64,000 nt of DNA from Pasteuria penetrans (lineage in GTDB: Bacteria; Bacillota; Bacilli; Thermoactinomycetales; Thermoactinomycetaceae), in NCBI RefSeq assembly GCF_900538055.1, contig NZ_UZAC03000001.1:248001-312000 (forward strand), in the 5' to 3' direction. Below, in pieces: positions 19,172 through 28,085 of this stretch (positions within the stretch are counted from its first letter, which is position 1; every line of letters begins with the position of its first letter). The position numbers and the translations under genes are program-made. The notes under the pieces are model-generated. The model saw only the letters and a list, made by a program, of their open reading frames with translations, searched no databases and had not been told where the DNA came from.

Positions 19172-19241
19172 CCTTATTAATTGCGAAAGTACTACATATG
19201 GTTCTATGAGAGGGTTGACTGAGATGCCAGCCCTACTCGAC
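19172..19241 (+). mobile_element. Group II intron 3' tip
   Basis: The right half of domain V (CGAAAGTACTACATATGGTTC) and domain VI ending CCAGCCCTACTCGAC are recognisable; everything upstream is lost. Confidence 0.7.
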
Positions 19242-19423
19242 ATCTACAGTTTTTTTTTAAAATATTTTTTCGGAAAAAATTTTAAATTTTATTACTTGCC
19301 TAAATGTTAGCACAAGAAGAAACAGAATGTAAATTATGATAACTGTCATGACCATAATTTCCTTGATTTTACCCTTCGGATGTCTTATTGACTCCAACAT
19401 TCCACCGAAATCATCGTAGTAGA

Positions 19424-20290
19424 TCAGCCCCCCGGAAACATAGGTTGATACCCTTTATTGTTTTTATGATAACGATCCCTTATACCATATTCTGTAAAAA
19501 GAGCCCGCTTGCCCAGGAGCAGGTGAAACCAAAGGGGGAAGACTAGTTGCATATAAAACAGACAAAGAAGGGAAAGTAAGTAGGAACTGACGTCTTCACT
19601 ACTCATACCTAAATATTTAACCGATATTTGATATAAATGCAAGGGTAAAGGATAACAGAGGAACAGCAGTAGACCTACGGTTACGAAACGTGGATCCGTT
19701 TTATTCTGGCTTTCTTTTCTGCACCAACGTTTTTCGCAATGGATCTGCCATATAAGAACGGTAACCCACCCTGCAACCCCCAGCGTCAGCATCAGAGAAG
19801 ATTCCCATATCCACAAAAATACGGCCATTGTAAACAAAAACCAACCCAATCCTAACCAACGTAAGACACCCCAACTCCATTTGGATACACCCTTTTGTTG
19901 GACCATTCGGGAACACCGCTGTCGATAGTGATGTAGCCAAAGGACACGATCCGTTACATAGAGAAGGTAATCATGGAATGTGTCAAATACAGTCAAGACT
20001 CTGAGAACAATCACAAATAAGAGACAAAAAAGGCTAAGTTCCACAACCTGCCAGGGATTCCCGTCAGGTAGAAACAGACGGATGGATACTAGGCCCGTAC
20101 CGTAGAGGTAGGAGTGAAACAGCATCATGGTTTGGAATGAAAAGGCTAATATAAAAAATCTTATCAGGGTACCTATTGCCACGTTTTTCCTTCGTGGTGA
20201 AAACCAGAGTATGGGGGAATCCCTCATTACCCAACCATCCTCCTTCTCCAGAGGGGATGATGAAAATTGTACCCCATGGTTACCGGCCAT
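19424..20290 (-). CDS. Polytopic membrane protein, unknown
   Basis: 288 residues with about six hydrophobic segments, for example VVELSLFCLLFVIVLRVL, LGLGWFLFTMAVFLWIW, VTVGLLLFLCYPLPLHL and YLLSLLCLFYMQLVFPLWF. It is rich in Trp and Leu. No catalytic motif or known family recognised. The start gives MAGNHGVQFSSSPLEKEDGW, a hydrophilic N-terminus; an internal start is possible. A decayed homologue lies at 24055-24730, so a duplication occurred, with one copy kept. Confidence 0.6.
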   Translation of the reverse strand: MAGNHGVQFSSSPLEKEDGWVMRDSPILWFSPRRKNVAIGTLIRFFILAFSFQTMMLFHSYLYGTGLVSIRLFLPDGNPWQVVELSLFCLLFVIVLRVLTVFDTFHDYLLYVTDRVLWLHHYRQRCSRMVQQKGVSKWSWGVLRWLGLGWFLFTMAVFLWIWESSLMLTLGVAGWVTVLIWQIHCEKRWCRKESQNKTDPRFVTVGLLLFLCYPLPLHLYQISVKYLGMSSEDVSSYLLSLLCLFYMQLVFPLWFHLLLGKRALFTEYGIRDRYHKNNKGYQPMFPGG

Positions 20291-20555
20291 GCAAATAATT
20301 CTGTATTTTCATTTTTCCTATTCTGCGGTATGGGAGATGGGGAAGGTTCGTATCGCTTTTTCCCATTCCGCATGAGTAATGCAAACAAACCCCTTCCATC
20401 ATTTATGTCTATAAGTATTACTATCCAAAACTTTATTTATTGGTATTGATATTTCATAATAATATAAATAGAAAATAAATGTATTTCATTGGGATGAACA
20501 TAACAATACAAAATCAGGGTTACTCCCCTGGTACAATCTTCCATACAATAGGAAT

Positions 20556-20605
20556 TGGATACGGTTCTATGAAAGAGCCAGCTGAGATACCATCCCTGCT
20601 CAACG
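20556..20605 (+). mobile_element. Group II intron 3' tip, degenerate
   Basis: GATACGGTTCTATGAAAGAG and GCTGAGATACCATCCCTGCT match the end of domain V and domain VI of the other copies, with substitutions. Confidence 0.55.
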
Positions 20606-20609
20606 ATTG

Positions 20610-21390
20610 ATCCATATTCACATTGTATCATGGCAGGATGTCCTCAAAACTAATCAACAATATCAATATAAGAATGGTTCTACCACAGGAAAAAATATCA
20701 ATAAGTATAAAAATAAACTATGTAAATATATTGTTAAGTAATTTATAGTTTAAATTTACTTATTCCCAAGAATAGTACACGTGAAAATTTAGTACCCACA
20801 CGGTTATTTTTTATTGAAACCCCAAAAAAGCGGGGGAATAAGGGTAGATAGTTCCTAATTCCGCCCTCTTTTGCTCACGCCAACCAAATCCGATATAAAG
20901 CCTAATTTTATTTTTTATATAATATTTTTTATACATGTTAAATTCTATGGGCCTGAGTACCAAGCCCTCTTCCATGATCTTGAAAAGAGGTAACTAACCA
21001 TCATGGATTGACGCATAATAATGTGAATGAACTGTCTATTACAATATCATGCCGATGTATTCCCGGGGGGATATGGATCAAAGGACCATTACTATCAAAT
21101 AATCTTAATGTATTTATTGAATTTTAGTGCTGGCCTAGGGGGAGAACCAAATTCCGGGAACGAATGTTCTGAACGGAACTTGTCCGATCGTCCTCTCCCA
21201 CAACAGCACCATCTATAAATATGACCACAAAATGCCAACGACCATGCATTGAGTTTGGGATCGTAATACTCATGGAAGCACAAATAGAAGGGCACTGTCC
21301 ATCCTCTTCATGCCACTGTTATTGCACCAGTTGGGTTCCACCGTTCGTCCTGTTGTGTCGCATCAATGGGGTCCCACTGCTCTGCTCGTC
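20610..21390. other. Intergenic with dispersed repeats
   Basis: No gene supported. About 20815-20900 matches 22405-22495. About 21090-21230 matches 43300-43440 at roughly 70% by eye. On the minus strand 21308-21390 continues the Gln/Trp-rich repeat of the gene at 21391 in another frame. Confidence 0.5.
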
Positions 21391-22182
21391 CTATTGTCGT
21401 ACCAATTGGTCCCACTGCTCGTCCTGTTGTCGTACCAATTGGTCCCACTGCTCGTCCTGTTGTCGTACCAGTTGGTCCCACTGTTCGTCCTGTTGTCGCA
21501 CCAGTTGGTCCCACTGTTCCCTCTGTTCTGGCGTCCTTTGTTCCCATAGTTGTTCCAACCGTGGGTACCATGTCTGTTGCTCCGATTCTTCCAAATGTTG
21601 CATCAGTTGCTGCCACAGTTGTTGTTGTAGTTGTCGCACTCCTTCCCCTTGCTGTCGTAACTGAGGTTGCCACAGTTGTTGCCACAGTTGTTGTCGTCGT
21701 TCCTCCCATGGCTTCCACTCCTGGTACCATGGCTCCTGCTGCAGTTGTTGCTGTAGTGGTTGCCACTGTTCCCACTGTTTTTTCCACAGTGGTTGCCATT
21801 GTTCCCACTGTTGTTGCATCAGTTGGTACTTCTGTTGTCGGAACCCTTTTTTCAGTTGACGCTCCTCCTCTTGCCGTTGGCGCCACGGTTCGTCATAGGT
21901 GTAGACTCTCTCGCCCTCAGAGGAAATTTCCTTCAACAATGCATCCGGTTGCGTTATGGGTATAAACCCATACCTGCCCAGTGATTCATGTTGTTGTAAC
22001 TGATGTGCATCATTCCGTGGTCCCCGTATTTCCCCCCCAGGTTGTTCACCCAAAGCAAAAACGATAGAAGGAAATTCTATACATACGACGGATAAACAAA
22101 AAACATATACTGTAGAATGTAGAACACAACGCAACCGTTGGATAGACAACAAGGATCCTCTATTCGTTTCTGCATCAGACAT
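21391..22182 (-). CDS. Secreted Trp/Gln-rich repeat protein
   Basis: 263 residues. The N-terminus, MSDAETNRGSLLSIQRLRCV, leads into a hydrophobic signal segment. A conserved short domain follows (RYGFIPITQPDALLKEIS). The rest is Gln/Trp/Glu-rich: QQWEQWQPLWKKQWEQWQPL in the middle and four 11-residue repeats QQDEQWDQLVR at the end. Trp recurs every 3-11 residues, suggesting helical or coiled rods. The frame ends at a TAG within the repeat; the next frame (down to 21308) continues with EQWDPIDATQQDERWNPT, so the original protein was longer and a frameshift cut it. The CATAATGTA box lies 32 nt upstream. Its tandem paralogue is at 22978-23781. Function unknown. Confidence 0.75.
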   Translation of the reverse strand: MSDAETNRGSLLSIQRLRCVLHSTVYVFCLSVVCIEFPSIVFALGEQPGGEIRGPRNDAHQLQQHESLGRYGFIPITQPDALLKEISSEGERVYTYDEPWRQRQEEERQLKKGFRQQKYQLMQQQWEQWQPLWKKQWEQWQPLQQQLQQEPWYQEWKPWEERRQQLWQQLWQPQLRQQGEGVRQLQQQLWQQLMQHLEESEQQTWYPRLEQLWEQRTPEQREQWDQLVRQQDEQWDQLVRQQDEQWDQLVRQQDEQWDQLVRQ

Positions 22183-22213
22183 ACTATGAAAACCACCCCT
22201 ACCCTATTGTAAG

Positions 22214-22222
22214 TACATTATG
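22214..22222 (-). promoter_or_regulatory. Sigma-K-like -10 box
   Basis: CATAATGTA on the minus strand, 32 nt before the start of the Trp/Gln-rich protein gene. Confidence 0.4.
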
Positions 22223-22239
22223 ATAGATGCTACCACAGA

Positions 22240-22970
22240 AAATGATATAAAAATATTATTGTTATAATTAAATAATATATTTTGTAAACGTTTTCATTAT
22301 TAATGATATACAAAAGTCTACGTAGAGAGGGCTAGCATAAATAAGTTATAGATGAAAATCATCACTTTATAGAAGGATACACCCAAAAATTCATCACTAT
22401 CGATCCTTTTTCTGAACCCCCAAAATCAATGAGGGGTAAGGGCAGCTGGTTTCTATTTCCCCCCTTTTGCGCACGCCAAACCAACCCCAAATATCATTCT
22501 TTATTGAATTTATATAGTACATCCCACAGGAATAGGGACACGATCCTCCCCCTGATCTTTTTTGGGGATAACGGATGACCCGGGGCCCATGGTAAGCCTA
22601 TCCTATTGCCCTTCCCCACCTCTCTGTTTGCTCTCCTAATCCACCTACTGCAACCGCACGTAAGCTAGAGTAGATCGAAACCCCTAGTTTCCCAAAGGAT
22701 GTTCGAGGGTCCAGGCCAACCTCTAGCAGCTCTGTTGCATCTTGTCCGTTGTATCATCCGCCGGAGAGAGGGGAAAGGACCTATGAAGAATAGGCTTCCG
22801 TTACCATCTGCCATCCTATAATCATATTACAAAAATATTTACCCGTTCAGAAGGCAGAAGGAGAGCAAATTTAGCCATCTGACAAACCACAATCTTGTGA
22901 TAAGAGAGAAATAGAGATACTGCGGCTCAGTTTTCTAAGACAACCGTCGGAGAGGGAATGGTCCATCCCC
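22240..22970. other. Intergenic, no gene seen
   Basis: AT-rich part (22240-22340) resembles 4570-4680; 22405-22495 matches 20815-20900. No gene is supported. Confidence 0.4.
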
Positions 22971-22977
22971 CCCGCTA

Positions 22978-23781
22978 TTATGACTGCATCCGTTGTATCC
23001 ACTGTTTGTACTGTTGCTCCGCCAGTTGTAACCACTGTTTGCGCTGTTTCTCTGCCAGTTGTAACCACTGTTCGTCCCGTTGTTGTATCCGTTGTACCCA
23101 CTGTTCTTTCTGTTGTGGCGTACTTTGTTCCCACAGTTGTTCAAACTCTGGGTACCACGACTGTTGCTTCAATTCTTCCATATGTTGATCCAGTTGTTGC
23201 TCCTGTTGCTGCCGCAGTGGGTGCACTCCCTCCCTTTGCTTTCGTAACCGGAACAGTTGTTGATGCAGTTGTTGTCGCCGTTCCTCCCATTGCCTCCACT
23301 CCTGATACCATGGCTTTTGCTGCAATTGTTGCTGCAGTGGTTGCCACTGCTGCCATTGTTGTTTCCACAGCGGTTGCCACTGCTGCCACTGTTGTTGCTC
23401 CAGTTGTTGCTCTTGTCGTTGAAGCCCTTCTACCCATCGACGCTCTTCTTCTAGCTGCTGGCGCCGCGGTCCGTCGCCATAGGTATGGACTCTCCTATCC
23501 TTGGGAGAAATTTCTTCCAGCAACGCCCCGGGTTTCGTTATAGGTATAGACCCATACCTGCCCGATGACTCATGTTGTTGGAACTGTTGTTGCCGTTCTG
23601 GCTGTGAATCTTTCCATCGTCCCTGCATGATTCCCTCGGGTTGCTCACCCGAGGCAAAAACAGTAGAAGGAGATTCTAGAAATGCGACAGATAAGCAAAA
23701 ACCATATACCATAGGGTATAGAACACAACGCAACCGTTGGATAGACAACAAAGATCCCCTATTCGCTCTCACATCAGACAT
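22978..23781 (-). CDS. Secreted Trp/Gln-rich repeat protein, paralogue
   Basis: 267 residues, clearly homologous along its length to the protein at 21391-22182: MSDVRANRGSLLSIQRLRCV, signal segment, RYGSIPITKPGALLEEISPK, then QQQWQQWQPLWKQQWQQWQP. The C-terminal region is more diverged (EQWLQLAEKQRKQWLQLAEQ) and the frame ends normally at MQS. Tryptophans sit at 3-, 4- and 11-residue spacing. The CATATTATA box lies 35 nt upstream and GAGGGAGGGG precedes the ATG. Exported and probably co-regulated with its neighbour; function unknown. Confidence 0.78.
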   Translation of the reverse strand: MSDVRANRGSLLSIQRLRCVLYPMVYGFCLSVAFLESPSTVFASGEQPEGIMQGRWKDSQPERQQQFQQHESSGRYGSIPITKPGALLEEISPKDRRVHTYGDGPRRQQLEEERRWVEGLQRQEQQLEQQQWQQWQPLWKQQWQQWQPLQQQLQQKPWYQEWRQWEERRQQLHQQLFRLRKQREGVHPLRQQQEQQLDQHMEELKQQSWYPEFEQLWEQSTPQQKEQWVQRIQQRDEQWLQLAEKQRKQWLQLAEQQYKQWIQRMQS

Positions 23782-23815
23782 GCTATAACCCCTCCCTCAT
23801 ACTAGTAAATGAATC

Positions 23816-23824
23816 TATAATATG
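23816..23824 (-). promoter_or_regulatory. Sigma-K-like -10 box
   Basis: CATATTATA on the minus strand, 35 nt before the start of the second Trp/Gln-rich gene. Confidence 0.4.
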
Positions 23825-24054
23825 ATCTCTTTTCGTCTATATATTTGAATTGTCACTCAACAACGAACACGCCCGGTTGTACCACGATCATCATCCGTAT
23901 GTAAACCGGCCCTTGGCCCAACCCCAGACCTAAACTACCATTGGGTGGCCTTCAACAGAATTCCAAATTCTATAACGATGATGGCCATAATTCCCTTTAT
24001 TTTCCCCCCTGAATGTCCTATGGATTGCATCCTCCCGCCAAAATCAACATAAAT

Positions 24055-24730
24055 GAATCAGGCCTCCGAGGAACATGGATGGATCCCCTTTACCGTTTTC
24101 ATAACAATTCCTTACTATACCCTATTTCTGTGAAAAAGACTAGTTTGCCTAGGAAGGGGCAGAGGAAATGGGGGAAATGGGTGGCATATCGGAGTAAACA
24201 AAGAAGGGGACACAAATGAATGCTTATGTCTTCCCTATTCCTACCCAAATACTTGATCGATATTTTTACCCAAACGCAAACGCAAAGGAGAACAGGGTAA
24301 CATCAGCAGATCTACAGCATGGATCCTTGTTGTTCTGCCCCCCCTTTCTCCGCACCAACGTTTTTCACGATCGATCTACCCTTTGGAAACGGTAACCCAT
24401 CCTGCAACCACTAACGTCAGCATTAGGGAGAATGTCCGTATCCACAACCATACAGCCATTGTGAGCAAAAACCAACCCAATCCCCACCTATACCCTATAG
24501 ATGTACACCCTTTTGTTGGACTATTCGGAAGCACTTGCTGTTGAGGACGACGTAGCCAAAGGACAACATGGTTCATCCACAGGGAAGGTAATCATTGGAG
24601 GGTCCCACACAGTCAGGGTTCCGGTAACGATCATAACCAAGAGACAGAAAGGGCCGAGTTCCATAACCTGCCAAGGATTTTCATTAGACAGGAACGGATG
24701 GATGGATACTAGAACCGTACCATAGGGGTA
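24055..24730 (-). pseudogene. Decayed copy of the 19424-20290 membrane protein
   Basis: Pieces in different frames match the intact gene in order: GTVLVSIHPFLSNENPWQVM, then LGWFLLTMAVWLWIRTFSLM and LTLVVAGWVTV. Frameshifts and deletions separate them, so it is not functional. Confidence 0.75.
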
Positions 24731-25230
24731 GAAGCAGAGCGAACAGCACCCAAAACGGACAGGCACATTCCCGTGAAGGGATTTCCAGTCCTCCTCTTGG
24801 GAACTCCGGAAATCACAGAAAAATCGAAGGGAGGAATCCAAACGTTATCCATTCTCCCCATCCAACAACGGGGCTTGACACCCCTGAACACACCAGGAAA
24901 CAGCGGAAAAAGGAGCAATACGAAGGGTGGATTCATTGTTTTGTACTATACTACCATAGCAATCCTATATATCCTAATTATAATTTTATAAAATAAAATT
25001 ATATAAATACACAAAAAAGGATTCTTAAACGATATCGGAAAGAAAATAGAAGGTCAGTCACCTTGCATAATTTTTAAAGTATTGACAAACATTAAATTCT
25101 CTTAATTAAGGGAACTTCAACGACCTGTTTATTTTTCCTTATTATGCCCGTTATGGGTACTATGATGGGTTGAACACACCCCAGAAGGAAATTTACATAA
25201 GAAAATCACCTAATCTATGGAATTTACACC

Positions 25231-25255
25231 GCATTTGGGATTGCATCCCAAATGC
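25231..25255. repeat. Palindrome sharing IS end sequence
   Basis: GCATTTGGGAT, 3-nt loop, ATCCCAAATGC: a perfect 11-bp stem just past the ychF stop. It is repeated at 32488-32512 after the broken ychF copy. The arm ATCCCAAAT is the same as in the terminal repeats of the IS at 30449. No U-run follows on the minus strand. Confidence 0.7.
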
Positions 25256-25281
25256 GTCGCACAAAAAAACACAGTGGATCG

Positions 25282-26388
25282 TTACTGATTATGCCTGAAG
25301 AGTACCACATCACCGTCCTGAACCACATACTGTTTTCCCTCCAAACGACAACGCCCTTGCTCACGTGCCCGTGCCCAAGACCCCCCGAAATCCACCAATT
25401 CCTTCCATGGGATGACCTCAGCAGCTATGAACCCGCGGGCAATATCACTATGAATCTTAGCAGCAGCCTCCACAGCCGTTTGACCGCTGACTATAGTCCA
25501 GGCACGCACCTCCTTTTCACCCGCTGTAAAGAAGGAACGGTAACCCAAAAGATCATACGTCGTTCGCACAAGACGATGGAGCGCTGGTTCTACAAGACCC
25601 AATTCGCGCAGAAAATCTCCCTGTTCGTCTGATTCCAGCAAAGCAATTTCTGATTCCAATTGCGCACACAGGGGAACCACCTGTGCTTTCAATCGGGATG
25701 CATGGGTCACAAGACTCTGTACATACTCGCTCTCCCCCGGATTTCCAATATCCGCTTCGCCCACATTGGCTATATAAATCATTTTTTTCTGGGTAAGTAA
25801 ATCAAGCGGTGACAAAAGGGAGAGGGAATCGTAGGGCATATCTAGCGTTCGAATCCATTCCCCCTCCTCTAGATGTGCCCTCACATCGTGAAGAACCGCT
25901 AACTCATGACGTGCTCCTCTATCACCTGATTTAGCATGGGAACCCACCTTGGATAAACGCCGCTCCACAACCTCAATATCGGCAAGCACCAATTCTAACT
26001 CAATGGTTCGAACATCCTCAACAGGATCCACCTTTCCAGAAACATGAATCACGGAATCATCCGTAAAACAACGAACTACCTGAACCACCGTGTCCACCGT
26101 ACGAATATGCCCCAAGAAAGCGTTGCCCAGCCCCTCACCACGACTTGCTCCCTTTACGATCCCTGCTATATCCACAAATTGCACCACAGTGGGTACAACT
26201 GATCGGGGCTGGATGGAACGAGCAAGCGCATCCAAACGTGGATCAGGAACAGGAACCGTACCCACATTGGGTTCAATAGTACAGAAGGGATAGTTAGCCG
26301 CTGCCGCTCCCGCCCGTGTCACCGCATTGAATAGTGTTGATTTTCCCACATTAGGAAGACCTATCATGCCAGCTGCCCACACACTCAT
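25282..26388 (-). CDS. ychF: YchF-type GTPase/ATPase
   Basis: About 368 residues, normal length. The G domain has GLPNVGKSTLFNAVT (G1), [19 protein letters not shown] (G3 and switch) and IANVGE (the NxxE that replaces NKxD and gives ATP preference). The C-terminal TGS-like domain ends RARAREQGRC-type and EGKQYVVQDGDVVLFRHN. YchF binds ribosomes and is linked to stress and redox responses. The frame opens at a TTG at 26418, but the ATG at 26388 (MSVWAAGMIGLPNVGK) gives the usual N-terminus. In B. subtilis it is directly upstream of rpsF; here about 10 kb of accessory DNA separates them. A broken copy is at 32530-33555. Confidence 0.95.
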   Translation of the reverse strand: MSVWAAGMIGLPNVGKSTLFNAVTRAGAAAANYPFCTIEPNVGTVPVPDPRLDALARSIQPRSVVPTVVQFVDIAGIVKGASRGEGLGNAFLGHIRTVDTVVQVVRCFTDDSVIHVSGKVDPVEDVRTIELELVLADIEVVERRLSKVGSHAKSGDRGARHELAVLHDVRAHLEEGEWIRTLDMPYDSLSLLSPLDLLTQKKMIYIANVGEADIGNPGESEYVQSLVTHASRLKAQVVPLCAQLESEIALLESDEQGDFLRELGLVEPALHRLVRTTYDLLGYRSFFTAGEKEVRAWTIVSGQTAVEAAAKIHSDIARGFIAAEVIPWKELVDFGGSWARAREQGRCRLEGKQYVVQDGDVVLFRHNQ

Positions 26389-26776
26389 AACCCCGTTTCC
26401 AACATAAATCCTATTCAATTCATCATGCTATTCCATCCACAACCCCCCAAAAAATCGGGGATTCATTTCATTCTCATAACCCACAAACCACCAAAACATG
26501 AATACCTATGAAACAGAAAAAAGACACGTGAGGAACAACACAAAACCATCCACTATAAACCTATTCCCCACAGGGGGAAAAAAAGCCATCCCGTCCTGAT
26601 GAGCGAAACCCCAAAGGATAACAGGACCATCCACCCCCAAAAACGGGAATCCCCTTTTGTACAAGAACAGGCATAAATAGGGGAAATGCTGCCTATACTG
26701 GGCCTCAGTAGATCAAAAAAACCATCCCTAGGAGATATATACGGATGGAGAAAAGGGGAGGCTGATACGGACGCTG
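26389..26776. other. Divergent intergenic region ychF/yyaC
   Basis: Holds the promoters of ychF (minus) and yyaC (plus); no gene is supported. No sporulation promoter could be assigned with confidence. Confidence 0.4.
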
Positions 26777-27397
26777 ATGAAACAACTCTCCTTAGGGGAT
26801 GTACCCCCTGCAACCCACTGTGCCGGAAAAGGTGCCCTTCTCCCCATGAACGATGGGAGGACCATACTTTCCATCAGGGACCATATACGTACCCAACGAC
26901 AGGGGATACGGACAGGGACCGAGCAGACCCCGCTTGTATGCGTCTGTATAGGTTCCGACGGTATCCTTGGGGATGCCCTGGGCCCCTTCATAGGGTCACT
27001 ATTAGAGCGCACCCATTCACGGGGATTGAGGGTCCACGGTACGCTACAACAACCTATCCATGCCAAGAACCTCTCTTCCCTACTCTCGGATCTCGTATCC
27101 ATCCATCCCCAGGCCCACATACTAGCTATCGATGCTTGTTTGGGGAAAACACACGAAATCGGCCAGATCCAGGTAAACTCAGGGCCCCTCTACCCTGGGA
27201 CAGGGGTATATAAATCCCTACCTGCAGTAGGTGATCTGCATATTCTAGGCATTGTGGGAGAATGTAGGGGGGAAAATTCCCTATCCTCCCTGCATCGTGT
27301 ACGCCTACGGTTGATCGCCAGAATGGCAGAAGTCATTGCCGAAGGGATCCTGCAATCACTCCTGCCGAAAACCGCCCCCTCGACGGCCTGCGGCTAA
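26777..27397 (+). CDS. yyaC: Sporulation protein YyaC (DUF1256)
   Basis: 206 residues, the length of B. subtilis YyaC. Conserved segments: VCIGSDGILGDALGPFIGSL, VHGTLQQPIHAKNL, AIDACLGKTHEIGQIQVNSG and PGTGVYKSLPAVGDLHILGI. The family resembles germination-protease-like hydrolases and is found in spore formers; its precise role is unknown. The ATG is preceded by GGGGAGG at about 15 nt, a rather long spacing. Its presence supports an endospore-forming host and its place near ychF follows Bacillus gene order. Confidence 0.88.
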   Translation: MKQLSLGDVPPATHCAGKGALLPMNDGRTILSIRDHIRTQRQGIRTGTEQTPLVCVCIGSDGILGDALGPFIGSLLERTHSRGLRVHGTLQQPIHAKNLSSLLSDLVSIHPQAHILAIDACLGKTHEIGQIQVNSGPLYPGTGVYKSLPAVGDLHILGIVGECRGENSLSSLHRVRLRLIARMAEVIAEGILQSLLPKTAPSTACG

Positions 27398-28085
27398 TCC
27401 ATATCTCATGTACAAAACCATCCTTAGCATAGCACAAACCGGCACAGGAATCGTCCCCTATCAGCATGTAAAAAGCCCCGCCCATTCATCCCAAAGTTGG
27501 ATCCCTATAGGCCAAAGCCCACCTAGTATAGCAGTAACAGGTCCCTTCCCCCGCCGCAATCCCTTGTCCGCACCCCTTGTCGTTCCTGGTGGATTCCGTA
27601 CAAAGGGAAAAGCCAGGGAATGAGGAGGGATGCTCCACCACTGGAACCCGTTGTGTAGATCACAGATTTCAAACCCCCAACCTGTGCTCCCCAGGGGTGA
27701 AGAATTACCAGTAGACAAAAATCAGCGATCCTCCTTGGATCTAGAGAACATCTACCATCTTCCTGTATAGTCCCCCTGGATCGTGCTGGGTCCCCAGAGG
27801 TCCATAAATCGGGTGGGGAACGATACGAACCCATATCGTCCTACACTTGGATCCGAAGGAAGGGACCCGTGAAAACCAGTGTGAGGTGTTGTGACCATGG
27901 AGATACCCCCAATTCCCTTCCCCTATGGAATTTTCCGCGCACAAAAATGGGTATTATGGACACAAAAGGGGCTCCCTTTGGGATATAGATACAGTATAAA
28001 GGGTGTCAAGATCCCTCAGATCCCCTTGCTCCTCTAAAAATTTACATACAAATTCTAAAACAAACATTCCCTGTTTCCGTACCCT
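27398..28085. other. Intergenic, no gene assigned
   Basis: Several overlapping frames but no motif or ribosome site. 27850-28040 is duplicated at 33565-33735 in front of permease copy B. Confidence 0.4.

Noticed and set aside
21366-21965. 199-codon plus frame rich in Val/Pro/Thr and a 192-codon minus frame rich in Thr/Gly
   Set aside because: Both are out-of-frame readings of the Trp/Gln-rich repeat gene.
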